Made by a program: the position numbers and the translations under genes
The notes under the pieces: generated by a model
Databases searched by the model: none
The model's input: the letters and a program-made list of their open reading frames with translations, nothing else
What the model was told of the DNA's origin: nothing
Assembly (NCBI GenBank): GCA_003520315.1
Contig: DOVA01000120.1
Span: 1 to 6,040 of the forward strand
DNA from: Rikenellaceae bacterium
GTDB taxonomy: Bacteria; Bacteroidota; Bacteroidia; Bacteroidales; UBA932
Reading direction: 5' to 3'
Length of the DNA stretch: 6,040 nucleotides
Shown here: piece after piece, positions 1 through 6,040 of the stretch
Position numbering within the stretch: the stretch's first letter is position 1
Layout of the letters: each line of letters starts with the position of its first letter

Positions 1-2290
1 TAATAACATCACCTGCGACTCTCAACTCAACGCCTTCTGTCCTGAATGTACCAACATTCATATTGTTGAGAATAAATCCTGTGGCATAACTCATTCTAAA
101 ACCGGTAATAATCTGATCTGCTGAATATGTATTGTAATAAGCGAAATCTACATCCATTCTGTTTCTAAAGAGGCGAGCTTCCAAACCAACTTCCCATGCA
201 GTGTTCATCTCTGGTTTAAGGGTCAAATTTGGGCCTGTAAAACCATATCGGTACCCGCCAAATGACGCTGTAGATGCTTCAAGCGCAGGATAAATTGAAA
301 GAGGAGGAGCATCCTTACCGACTCTGGTAACTGAACCTCTCAACTTCAGATAGCTGAAAGTCTCTGACATAACTTTCATAAAAGGAAGTTCCGAAACAAT
401 AAAGCTCAAGTCAACAGCCGGATAAAAGTAGGTGTTATCATTCTGAGGGAGTGTAGAAGACCAGTCGTTACGCCCACGGACAGTTAAAAAGGCCATATTG
501 TTCCAGCCAAACTCAAATGAACCGGACAAACCTTGGAGTCTTCTCTTTTGCCTTGATGTTAAATTTACAAGTGTGGTTTTATCACAGTTGTTAATTGACT
601 GAAAATCTTTAACAAGAAATTTCTCACCATGTACAGATAGAGTATTTGTAAATTGTTCAAGTTGAGAATATATAAACGCACCTGTTACTGTTAATTTCCC
701 AAAATCCTTTTTGTAAGAGGCTATAAGATTGACTGTGGGATTAGACTGGTAAACTCTCGACTGGTCATATGAACCTGTACCCGTGGCTGTTGAAGACCAT
801 TCAGGATGGCGAACAACCTCATATGTTGTATTGGCAACATCATAACCAACCTGAGCCTTTAGAAGCAAATCCTTAATAGGGGTAATATTTATCGCAACAT
901 TTGCAATAAAGCGGGATCCCTCATCATAGTTTTTATTTTTGTAAAGGTCGAAGTACGGATTAAGAATATCAACGTCAACGTATCTGTTTGGATATCTAAT
1001 ATTTCCCTTTTCATCAAGATAGATTCTCATGTCATCTGTAAGAGGCCAGGTCATTGCTCTCTGAAGAGGGCCACCAGTACCTTTAGCAACTTTGGTATTT
1101 GTTGTTTCCATAAACTGCAAACTGGACTCCACGTTAACCCAATTGGCAAGTTTGGCTGTACCGGCAAGAGAGATGTTGTTTTTGGTGTATTTAGATGTAG
1201 GAACAATACCTGTCTGTGAAAGTGTTCCTGCAGAAACTCGTACAGTCATTGATTCATTTCCTGCATCAAAAGATAAATTGTGTTTTTGACTCACGCCTGT
1301 CTGAAAAAAGTTCTTGAGATTGTTATACAGCTGTGTCCCGGCAGGATATTCCGCTCCATATCTCCTTTGAGTATAATAGTTAGTTACCCCGTACATGCCA
1401 TTATCATATTTGGTCTGCTGTTCAGGATACCTATAAGCCTGGGAAAATGTGAAATTGTTGTTGTAAGTAACTTTTCCCTTACCACTTCTGCCTTTTTTAG
1501 TTGTAATAATGATAGCGCCATTTGATGCATCACTGCCATAAAGAGCTGCTGCTGCTGCTCCCTTCAGAACTGTCATACTCTCTATTTCTTCTGGATTGAG
1601 GTCTGACCCACGGTTAGAAAAGTCAAGATACCTGTCGCTTACAACTTCTTCTCCGCTTGATCCTTTTGCAAAAGAACCAACAGGATTAAAGGTAGAGTTG
1701 TTCATCGGGATACCGTCAATAACATATAGAGGCTGGTTATTACCTGAAATAGAGGTGGCACTTCGAATAATAATACTACTAGAAGAGCCCGGTGTCCCAC
1801 TTGCACTGGTAACTGAAACTCCCGCAATACGGCCCTGGAGAGCATTTATGAAATTTTCGCGTCCCGATGCAGCTATTTCCTCTCCCCTGACACTTTGTAC
1901 TGCAGCGCCTACTGCTCTTGCAGCTCTCTTAACTCCAAATTCGGCTGTCACAACCGCCTCCTCAAGTAAAACAGCATTATCTCGCAGTTCAACGTTAATG
2001 GAGGCTCTGCCTCTGATGGGAATAAGAACTTTTTCATACCCGATAGCAGAAATTTCGAGTACTCCATTTGCCGGTGCAGTTATTGTGAATTTACCATCAA
2101 GGTCAGCAGCTTCACCGGTTTTTGTCCCCTGGATCAAGACAGTCGCACCTGGAATAGGTTCTCCCTTGGTGTCAGTAACTATACCGGTAACCTTGATGTT
2201 CTGTGCCCAGATAGGACCTGCAAAAAGCAGGAGGGCAAAAACCAACAGTACTCTTCGTACCGAAAGGTTTTCTTTCTTTGAAACATGCAT
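1..2290 (-). CDS. SusC/RagA-family TonB-dependent outer-membrane transporter (partial, C-terminus beyond left edge)
   Basis: This is the outer-membrane barrel of a SusC/SusD-type uptake system, which imports oligosaccharides, peptides or similar ligands using TonB energy. I translated the reverse strand by eye and found 763 uninterrupted codons with no stop before position 1. Full-length family members are about 1000 residues, so the distal barrel is missing. Residues 1-29 form a signal peptide (basic start, hydrophobic VLLVFALLLFAG, probable cleavage IWA|Q). A carboxypeptidase-regulatory-like domain spans about 31-106 (VTGIVTDTKGEPIPGATV; DLDGKF). A TonB-box-like LEEAVVT follows at 109-115. 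The plug covers about 116-270, with LYVIDGIP (188-195) and the SusC signature LYGSDASNGAIIITTKKG (250-267). Barrel strands follow. There is no STN domain before the regulatory-like domain, so a sigma/anti-sigma signalling role is unlikely. An in-frame TAA lies two codons upstream, so the ATG at 2290 is the only good start. The substrate cannot be inferred. The SusD partner, normally just downstream, would be outside the window. Confidence 0.95.
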   Translation of the reverse strand, partial: MHVSKKENLSVRRVLLVFALLLFAGPIWAQNIKVTGIVTDTKGEPIPGATVLIQGTKTGEAADLDGKFTITAPANGVLEISAIGYEKVLIPIRGRASINVELRDNAVLLEEAVVTAEFGVKRAARAVGAAVQSVRGEEIAASGRENFINALQGRIAGVSVTSASGTPGSSSSIIIRSATSISGNNQPLYVIDGIPMNNSTFNPVGSFAKGSSGEEVVSDRYLDFSNRGSDLNPEEIESMTVLKGAAAAALYGSDASNGAIIITTKKGRSGKGKVTYNNNFTFSQAYRYPEQQTKYDNGMYGVTNYYTQRRYGAEYPAGTQLYNNLKNFFQTGVSQKHNLSFDAGNESMTVRVSAGTLSQTGIVPTSKYTKNNISLAGTAKLANWVNVESSLQFMETTNTKVAKGTGGPLQRAMTWPLTDDMRIYLDEKGNIRYPNRYVDVDILNPYFDLYKNKNYDEGSRFIANVAINITPIKDLLLKAQVGYDVANTTYEVVRHPEWSSTATGTGSYDQSRVYQSNPTVNLIASYKKDFGKLTVTGAFIYSQLEQFTNTLSVHGEKFLVKDFQSINNCDKTTLVNLTSRQKRRLQGLSGSFEFGWNNMAFLTVRGRNDWSSTLPQNDNTYFYPAVDLSFIVSELPFMKVMSETFSYLKLRGSVTRVGKDAPPLSIYPALEASTASFGGYRYGFTGPNLTLKPEMNTAWEVGLEARLFRNRMDVDFAYYNTYSADQIITGFRMSYATGFILNNMNVGTFRTEGVELRVAGDVI

Positions 2291-2562
2291 AGTTTAATAG
2301 TTTAGGTTAGTAATTATAAGTTGCTAATTTTCTTTATAGAAAACTAACGAGCAAATTTAAAAATTTATGTGCATATACTGCTAATTATTTGAAGAAATTA
2401 TATTAAAATGCAATAATTATTATGAATGTAAATAAACAGCAGATAATACCCTGATTCATAGGAGGATAACAAAAATCTCATAACATGGCAAAAAATAATT
2501 TATCTCCAAAATTTGAATTTAGCTTACAGTTTAAAACATATAAAATTAGATAAGTTACAAAT
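2291..2562. other. AT-rich intergenic region without a convincing gene
   Basis: This gap separates the end of lpxK from the start of the SusC-like gene, both on the minus strand. Its base composition is markedly more AT-rich than the flanking genes. It holds the candidate SusC promoter box and only tiny open frames: 22 codons on the plus strand at 2485-2553 and 18 hydrophobic codons on the minus strand at 2403-2459. Neither has a supporting ribosome site or promoter. A weak AT-only stem (TTAGAT, 9-base loop, ATCTAA) at 2546-2566 overlaps the lpxK stop codon. I see no GC-rich rho-independent terminator, no tRNA and no repeat array. Confidence 0.7.
2352..2359 (-). promoter_or_regulatory. Candidate -7 promoter box for the SusC-like gene
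   Basis: On the minus strand this reads TAAATTTG, an exact match to the Bacteroidota -7 consensus TAnnTTTG. It would start transcription near 2346 and give a leader of about 55 bases before the ATG at 2290. No clear TTTG -33 element lies about 19 bases upstream; a TTAG at roughly 21 bases is the nearest. The region is very AT-rich, so a chance match is possible. Confidence 0.4.
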
Positions 2563-3576
2563 CTAAACAACATTTAAATTTTCACTTACAAATTCGACCT
2601 CTATAGGTATATAGAAAATCCTTTCTCTAACTAAAGCAGAAAAATTGTTGTTTTCCATCATTCTCTGAGCATCTTTTTCAGTTGTAAACAGCACTGCTTT
2701 TGGCCATTTTGCGGCTTTTTTATTTATTTTTTCAACATCTCTTTTAGTAAAATTATGGTGATCTCTAAAATTCAGCCTCTCAACTAACTTATAATCCGAT
2801 ACTAATTGGTACTGCAAAGGTTTTGGATTTGCTACAGCAGTAATTAGTATCGCATATTTAGAATAGATATATCTTCTGTCTGCACCTTCAAAAAGAGCTT
2901 TTGGTTCTCCGTAATTAATAGTCGAGAATGCCAATTTTTGATTATTTGACAATTTCAAATGTTGTTCTCTAACAAATCTCTCTTCGGGAGAAATCTCAGC
3001 GGGACATTTAGTTACAATTACGATATCTGCTCTTTTTTTCTGCTCCGGTAAATCCCTTAATCGCCCGAATGGAAACAGTATTTGTTCCTCGAGCATGTGA
3101 TTGTAATCTACCAGAAGTATATTTGTAGAAGGTGATATTTTCCTGTGCTGAAAAGCATCATCAAGTATAATAACAGTAGGTCTCGACTCTGGTGGAAGAG
3201 AAAGCATAATTTCAACACCTTTAACCCTCTTCTCACACACTGCCACAATTACATCTACAAATTTCCTCTTCATCTGCAAAGGTTCATCACCAACTTCCTT
3301 GACTGTACTGTCAATCCGGACAAAATGAAATCCTTTACTTTTTCTCCCATATCCTCTAGACAAGACAGCAACTCTTTCTGTCGGCATTAATTTCTTTATC
3401 AAGTACTCTGTATGAGGAGTTTTACCCGTTCCTCCAATTTCTATGTTGCCTATTGATATAACAGGCAAATCAAATTTTTTAGATTTAAGAAAACCGGAAT
3501 CATATAAATAATGTCTGATTTTAAGCACTATAAAATATGGGAAAAGAAGAACGTAATTAATGAGAAATCTTTTCAT
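2563..3576 (-). CDS. lpxK: Tetraacyldisaccharide 4'-kinase (lipid A biosynthesis)
   Basis: LpxK transfers phosphate from ATP to the 4' position of the tetraacyldisaccharide 1-phosphate to make lipid IVA, at the cytoplasmic face of the inner membrane. The 337-residue product is close to the family's usual length (about 330). A hydrophobic N-terminal segment (about residues 4-20, INYVLLFPYFIVL) fits the known membrane-anchoring helix. The Walker A loop is GGTGKTP at 48-54, followed by SRGYGR (73-78), GDEP (96-99, with the Asp that family structures implicate in catalysis), DDAFQHR (139-145, Walker B-like), VTKCP (188-192), FRDHHNF (270-276, containing the family's catalytic-site His) and TTEKDAQR (298-305). 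The start ATG overlaps the TGA stop of dusB by four bases (ATGA, 3573-3576), which suggests co-transcription and translational coupling. No separate promoter or Shine-Dalgarno sequence is evident. It ends in TAG. Its presence shows a lipid A-producing, Gram-negative outer membrane. Confidence 0.97.
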   Translation of the reverse strand: MKRFLINYVLLFPYFIVLKIRHYLYDSGFLKSKKFDLPVISIGNIEIGGTGKTPHTEYLIKKLMPTERVAVLSRGYGRKSKGFHFVRIDSTVKEVGDEPLQMKRKFVDVIVAVCEKRVKGVEIMLSLPPESRPTVIILDDAFQHRKISPSTNILLVDYNHMLEEQILFPFGRLRDLPEQKKRADIVIVTKCPAEISPEERFVREQHLKLSNNQKLAFSTINYGEPKALFEGADRRYIYSKYAILITAVANPKPLQYQLVSDYKLVERLNFRDHHNFTKRDVEKINKKAAKWPKAVLFTTEKDAQRMMENNNFSALVRERIFYIPIEVEFVSENLNVV

Positions 3577-4535
3577 TCTATATTTGTTATAATCTTTATA
3601 AGTTCATCCGGGTTATCTTCGGTCACCAATCGCCTTCTTGTCTCTCTAAAGTGCGGAATGGTCTTGAAATAAGCAGCAAGATGCCTGCGCATCTCCAATA
3701 CTCCTTTTCTTTCACCTTTTACCTCTATTGATTTTTTGAGATGATTAATTGCCAATTCCTTTTTTTCTTCAAGTGAAAGCTCTTCCATTTTTTCTCCAGT
3801 AGATAAATAATATTTTATCTCTTTGAATATCCAGGGCCTTCCAAAAGTCGCCCTGCCTATCATTACTCCATCAACACCAAATTTATCAAATGCCTCTTTT
3901 GCATCCTCAGGAGAAGATATGTCTCCATTACCTATTACAGGTATGAACATTCTCGGATTGTTTTTAACTTCTCCGATAAGCCTCCAGTCTGCCTCGCCTT
4001 TATAGAGTTGTGTCCGGGTCCTCCCGTGAATTGTTAATGCTGCAATACCCACATCTTGAAGCCTCTCGGCCAATTGAACAATAATCTTGGAATTTTCGTC
4101 CCATCCTAGTCTTGTTTTAACTGTTACGGGAATCTTCACTGCATCAACTATTTGCCTTGTAATCTCCACCATTTTGTCAGGAAATCTCATCATTCCAGAA
4201 CCGGCACCTCTGTTTGCTATTTTGTTAACCGGACAACCAAAGTTGATGTCAATCAGAGAAGGGGTAGCTTCCTCTGCAAGCCTGGCTGCTTCAACCATCG
4301 CTTCAGGTATGTGTCCGTAAATTTGAATACCTATTGGCCTTTCGTATTCAAATATTTCGAGTTTGGCAACAGACGATTTTGCATCTCTTATCAGGCCATC
4401 GGAAGAAACAAATTCAGTGTACATCATGTCGACACCGAACTTCTTACAAATATATCTAAATGACGTATCAGTGACACCCTCCATAGGTGCAAGAAACAAG
4501 GGCTTATCACCAAGATCCAGTTCAGCTATTTTCAT
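3573..4535 (-). CDS. dusB: tRNA-dihydrouridine synthase (DusB/NifR3-like)
   Basis: This FMN-dependent cytoplasmic enzyme uses NADPH to reduce uridine to 5,6-dihydrouridine in the D-loop of tRNAs. The 320-residue product matches the family length (E. coli DusB is 321). The TIM-barrel Dus motifs appear in order: APMEGVTD (16-23, FMN binding), MYTEF (38-42), INFGCP (97-102, with the catalytic Cys at 101), VKTRLGW (139-145, FMN-contacting Lys140), IHGRTR (169-174), GNGDI (202-206) and MIGRA (225-229). A C-terminal helical domain for tRNA binding follows, including RRHLAAYFK (283-291). The ATG at 4535 gives the usual short lead into the first strand (MKIAELDLGD), and no alternative in-frame start lies just upstream. 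It is the first gene of a two-gene unit with lpxK. The assignment to the DusB subgroup rather than another bacterial Dus is by overall similarity; which uridine it modifies cannot be read from the sequence. Confidence 0.95.
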   Translation of the reverse strand: MKIAELDLGDKPLFLAPMEGVTDTSFRYICKKFGVDMMYTEFVSSDGLIRDAKSSVAKLEIFEYERPIGIQIYGHIPEAMVEAARLAEEATPSLIDINFGCPVNKIANRGAGSGMMRFPDKMVEITRQIVDAVKIPVTVKTRLGWDENSKIIVQLAERLQDVGIAALTIHGRTRTQLYKGEADWRLIGEVKNNPRMFIPVIGNGDISSPEDAKEAFDKFGVDGVMIGRATFGRPWIFKEIKYYLSTGEKMEELSLEEKKELAINHLKKSIEVKGERKGVLEMRRHLAAYFKTIPHFRETRRRLVTEDNPDELIKIITNIE

Positions 4536-4539
4536 GTTG

Positions 4540-4547
4540 CAAAAGTA
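4540..4547 (-). promoter_or_regulatory. -7 promoter box for dusB-lpxK, placed for a leaderless mRNA
   Basis: The minus strand reads TACTTTTG, an exact TAnnTTTG match that ends only four bases before the dusB ATG. Transcription normally begins about 5-7 bases past this box, so the start would fall at or within a base or two of the ATG. The upstream -33 position is a T-run (TTTT) rather than TTTG, so the match there is only partial. Confidence 0.5.
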
Positions 4548-4551
4548 GAAA

Positions 4552-4581
4552 TTAGAATAACAATAAAAAAAAGTAATTTTG
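4552..4581 (+). promoter_or_regulatory. Candidate pfkA promoter (-33/-7)
   Basis: TAATTTTG at 4574-4581 is an exact match to the Bacteroidota -7 consensus TAnnTTTG. A weak -33 element, TTAG at 4552-4555, sits 18 bases upstream. The expected transcription start is about 4586-4588, leaving a leader of roughly 14 bases before the ATG at 4601. This placement argues against the in-frame TTG at 4589 as the real start codon. Confidence 0.55.
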
Positions 4582-4600
4582 CCACGATTTGCTCAATATC

Positions 4601-5590
4601 ATGAACTCAAAAAGGAAAATAAACAGAATTGGAGTACTCACTTCGGGAGGTGATGCTCCAGGGATGAATGCAGCCATTAGGGCTGTCGTCAGAACTGCAA
4701 TCTACAATCAACTGGAAGTGATTGGAATCATCAGAGGCTATTCAGGACTGCTCGAAAAACAATTTATGGGTATGCAGTCCCATTCAGTTTCGAAAATTAT
4801 ATCTCAAGGAGGCACTATCTTAAAATCATCTCGTTGTCCTGAATTTAAAAACAGAAGCGTCCGTGAAAAAGCAATAGAAAACTTGCAGGAAGCCGGAATT
4901 GATGCATTGGTCGTAATTGGCGGAGATGGTTCATTCAGAGGGGCCAATCTTCTCTGCAAAGAATTTAACTATCCGGTAATTGGCATCCCAGGGACAATTG
5001 ATAATGATATTTATGGTACCGATTTTACAATTGGTTTCGACACTGCAATCAATACGGCCGTTTCTGCCGTTGACAAACTCAGAGATACAGCTGACTCTCA
5101 CAATATGATTTTTTTTGTAGAGGTAATGGGAAGAGATGCCGGATTTATTGCACTCAATACTGCTATTGCAAGTGGTGCTGAAGCTACCCTGCTCCCTGAA
5201 GTTCACACTGATATCGATAAGCTTTGCAGCTTCATGGAGAGAGACAGACGCAAAAATAAGACATCCGGGATAATTATTGTCGCCGAAGGAGAAGAAGAAG
5301 GTGGCGCTATGGAAGTTGCATCGAAGGTTAGACAAAAACTTCCAAACTATGAAATCCGTGTAACAACTCTCGGGCATATCCAGAGAGGAGGCTCTCCCAC
5401 ATGCAACGATAGAGTACTTGCCAGTCTTCTGGGTTATGAAGCTGTCAATGCACTCCTAAAAGGCAGAACAAATGTAATGGTCGGCCAAATGCAAAATCAA
5501 GTCGTTTATACTCCTTTTGAAGAAGCATGCACAAGACATAATGAGATTAATAAAACATGGTATGAGATAAGTCGCATTTTGTCACTTTAA
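4601..5590 (+). CDS. pfkA: ATP-dependent 6-phosphofructokinase
   Basis: PfkA phosphorylates fructose 6-phosphate to fructose 1,6-bisphosphate, the committed step of glycolysis, in the cytoplasm. From the ATG at 4601 the product has 329 residues (E. coli PfkA has 320). Motifs in order are LTSGGDAPGMNAAIR (13-27, nucleotide-binding start), IRGYSGL (44-50), VIGGDGS (105-111), PGTIDND (130-136, with the catalytic Asp134), FVEVMGRDAG (172-181, substrate contacts) and LGHIQRGGSP (257-266, with the sugar-phosphate-binding His and Arg). Gly follows GGD at position 110, and Gly131 precedes Thr in PGTIDND. Pyrophosphate-dependent enzymes usually carry Asp and Lys at these places, so ATP is the likely donor. 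A TTG at 4589 would add four residues (LNIM reading), but it lies at the expected transcription start, so I prefer the ATG. No Shine-Dalgarno sequence is visible, as is usual in this phylum. It is transcribed divergently from dusB-lpxK. Confidence 0.97.
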   Translation: MNSKRKINRIGVLTSGGDAPGMNAAIRAVVRTAIYNQLEVIGIIRGYSGLLEKQFMGMQSHSVSKIISQGGTILKSSRCPEFKNRSVREKAIENLQEAGIDALVVIGGDGSFRGANLLCKEFNYPVIGIPGTIDNDIYGTDFTIGFDTAINTAVSAVDKLRDTADSHNMIFFVEVMGRDAGFIALNTAIASGAEATLLPEVHTDIDKLCSFMERDRRKNKTSGIIIVAEGEEEGGAMEVASKVRQKLPNYEIRVTTLGHIQRGGSPTCNDRVLASLLGYEAVNALLKGRTNVMVGQMQNQVVYTPFEEACTRHNEINKTWYEISRILSL

Positions 5591-5608
5591 AAAATAGTTT
5601 TATCTTTG
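5578..5608 (+). promoter_or_regulatory. rplM promoter (-33 TTTG, -7 TATCTTTG)
   Basis: TTTG at 5578-5581 and TATCTTTG at 5601-5608 are separated by 19 bases, matching both elements and the spacing of the Bacteroidota primary sigma-factor consensus. The -33 element lies inside the Ile-Leu codons near the end of pfkA. The expected transcription start is about 5613-5615, giving an rplM leader of about 55 bases. This is the strongest promoter match in the window. Confidence 0.75.
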
Positions 5609-5610
5609 CA

Positions 5611-5628
5611 GCCCCCTATTTTATGGGC
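5611..5628 (+). other. Small GC hairpin at the start of the rplM leader
   Basis: GCCC (5611-5614) can pair with GGGC (5625-5628) across a 10-base loop, at or very near the predicted 5' end of the rplM transcript. It has no following T-run, so it does not look like a pfkA terminator. It could protect the mRNA 5' end or be part of a regulatory leader. With only four pairs, it may also be chance. Confidence 0.3.
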
Positions 5629-5669
5629 AATCGCAACAAAATAAATGTATTAATCTAAAAATCAACAAA

Positions 5670-6040
5670 GTGGACACATTGAGTTACAAAACCGTGTCGG
5701 CAAATAAGGCAACAGTTAACAAGGACTGGATGGTTATAGATGCCAATGGAGCTATTCTTGGCAGACTTGCATCGAGAGTTGCCCTCATCCTGCGCGGTAA
5801 ACACAAGCCCAACTTTACCCCCCATGTGGACTGTGGAGATAATGTAATAATTATTAACGCCTCCAAAGTTCGCCTGACAGGAAAAAAGTTGACCGACAAG
5901 GTGTACGTTCGTCACACCGGTTATCCCGGCGGGCAAAGATTTTCTACTCCTAAGGAGTTACTGGCTCGAAAGCCTCTCGCCGTAGTTGAGCATGCAATCA
6001 AAGGCATGCTGCCTAAAAACAGGCTCGGAGCCGAGATGTT
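5670..6040 (+). CDS. rplM: 50S ribosomal protein L13 (partial, C-terminus beyond right edge)
   Basis: L13 is an early-assembling protein of the large ribosomal subunit that binds 23S rRNA. The window holds 123 codons of an expected 150 or so. Recognisable family segments are [17 protein letters not shown] (19-35), [17 protein letters not shown] (41-57), [15 protein letters not shown] (59-73), HTGYPGGQR (82-90) and [11 protein letters not shown] (110-120). The start is a GTG at 5670, chosen because MDTLSYKT is, from memory, the usual N-terminus of L13 in Bacteroides. No in-frame ATG lies between the predicted promoter and this point, and the next in-frame ATG (codon 21) would cut into the conserved core. 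The A-rich stretch before the start has no Shine-Dalgarno sequence. In this phylum rpsI (S9) usually follows, which would be off the right edge. Confidence 0.97.
   Translation, partial: MDTLSYKTVSANKATVNKDWMVIDANGAILGRLASRVALILRGKHKPNFTPHVDCGDNVIIINASKVRLTGKKLTDKVYVRHTGYPGGQRFSTPKELLARKPLAVVEHAIKGMLPKNRLGAEM

Noticed and set aside
1545..1559. Five tandem GCT triplets, considered as a slippage or phase-variation tract.
   Set aside because: It encodes the alanine run in the conserved plug segment (LKGAAAAALYG). Unit changes would be in frame, so it would not act as an on/off switch.
1596..2297. Long plus-strand open frame of 233 codons.
   Set aside because: It lies entirely antisense to the well-supported SusC-like gene and has no recognisable domain, so it is a shadow of that coding frame.
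2403..2459. An 18-codon hydrophobic minus-strand frame (starts MNQGIICCLF) in the gap.
   Set aside because: Short AT-rich DNA readily yields Ile/Phe-rich frames. It has no promoter or other support, and conservation cannot be judged here.
2485..2553. A 22-codon plus-strand frame (starts MAKNNLSPKF) with a GGAGG at 2461-2465 upstream.
   Set aside because: The GGAGG is 19 bases from the ATG, too far to act as a ribosome site. No TAnnTTTG box lies in the right place, and the composition is simply that of AT-rich intergenic DNA.
2558..2565. A second exact TAnnTTTG match on the minus strand (TAGATTTG).
   Set aside because: It overlaps the last bases of lpxK and is about 260 bases from the SusC start, with no gene immediately downstream. 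Six fixed bases recur by chance in AT-rich DNA.
2546..2566. TTAGAT / ATCTAA inverted repeat at the lpxK stop, followed on the minus strand by TTTTA: a possible terminator.
   Set aside because: The stem is six base pairs, mostly A-T, with a 9-base loop. It is too weak to call a rho-independent terminator.
4589..4600. TTG at 4589 as an alternative pfkA start.
   Set aside because: The predicted transcription start falls at about 4586-4588, so the TTG would be at the extreme 5' end. The ATG at 4601 already includes the whole conserved N-terminus.

Overview
The window reads as ordinary chromosomal DNA of a member of the Bacteroidota, most likely Bacteroidales. Four signs support this: a SusC/RagA-type TonB-dependent outer-membrane transporter; a ribosomal protein L13 whose N-terminus (MDTLSYKT, as I remember it from Bacteroides) is lineage-typical; LpxK and PfkA of the Bacteroidota type; and TAnnTTTG '-7' promoter boxes with no Shine-Dalgarno sequences before the genes. 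The genus cannot be fixed from this alone.

Layout. Positions 1-2290 (minus strand) hold the first 763 codons of a SusC-like transporter whose C-terminal barrel, and any SusD partner, lie beyond the left edge. Positions 2291-2562 are an AT-rich gap with no convincing gene and a candidate promoter for the transporter. Positions 2563-4535 (minus strand) are a two-gene unit, dusB then lpxK, joined by a 4-base ATGA overlap. It couples tRNA dihydrouridine synthesis with the kinase step of lipid A synthesis. Positions 4536-4600 are a short divergent promoter region. Positions 4601-5590 (plus strand) encode ATP-dependent 6-phosphofructokinase (pfkA). Positions 5591-5669 carry the leader of rplM. Its promoter is a good match to the Bacteroidota consensus, with the -33 element inside the last codons of pfkA. 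rplM (L13) begins at a GTG at 5670 and runs off the right edge.

How the genes relate. LpxK and the SusC-like protein both concern the outer membrane (lipid A maturation and nutrient import), but they are separated by 272 bases and look independently transcribed. pfkA (glycolysis) and rplM (translation) are neighbours, each with its own promoter. All complete genes are intact, near their usual family lengths, and keep the key motifs.

I looked for mobile elements, CRISPR arrays, tRNA/rRNA genes, phage or defence genes and found none. I see no evidence of an undescribed system. The observations worth checking are regulatory: a probable leaderless dusB mRNA, interleaved divergent core promoters, the embedded rplM promoter, and a short structured rplM leader with an 11-codon upstream frame.
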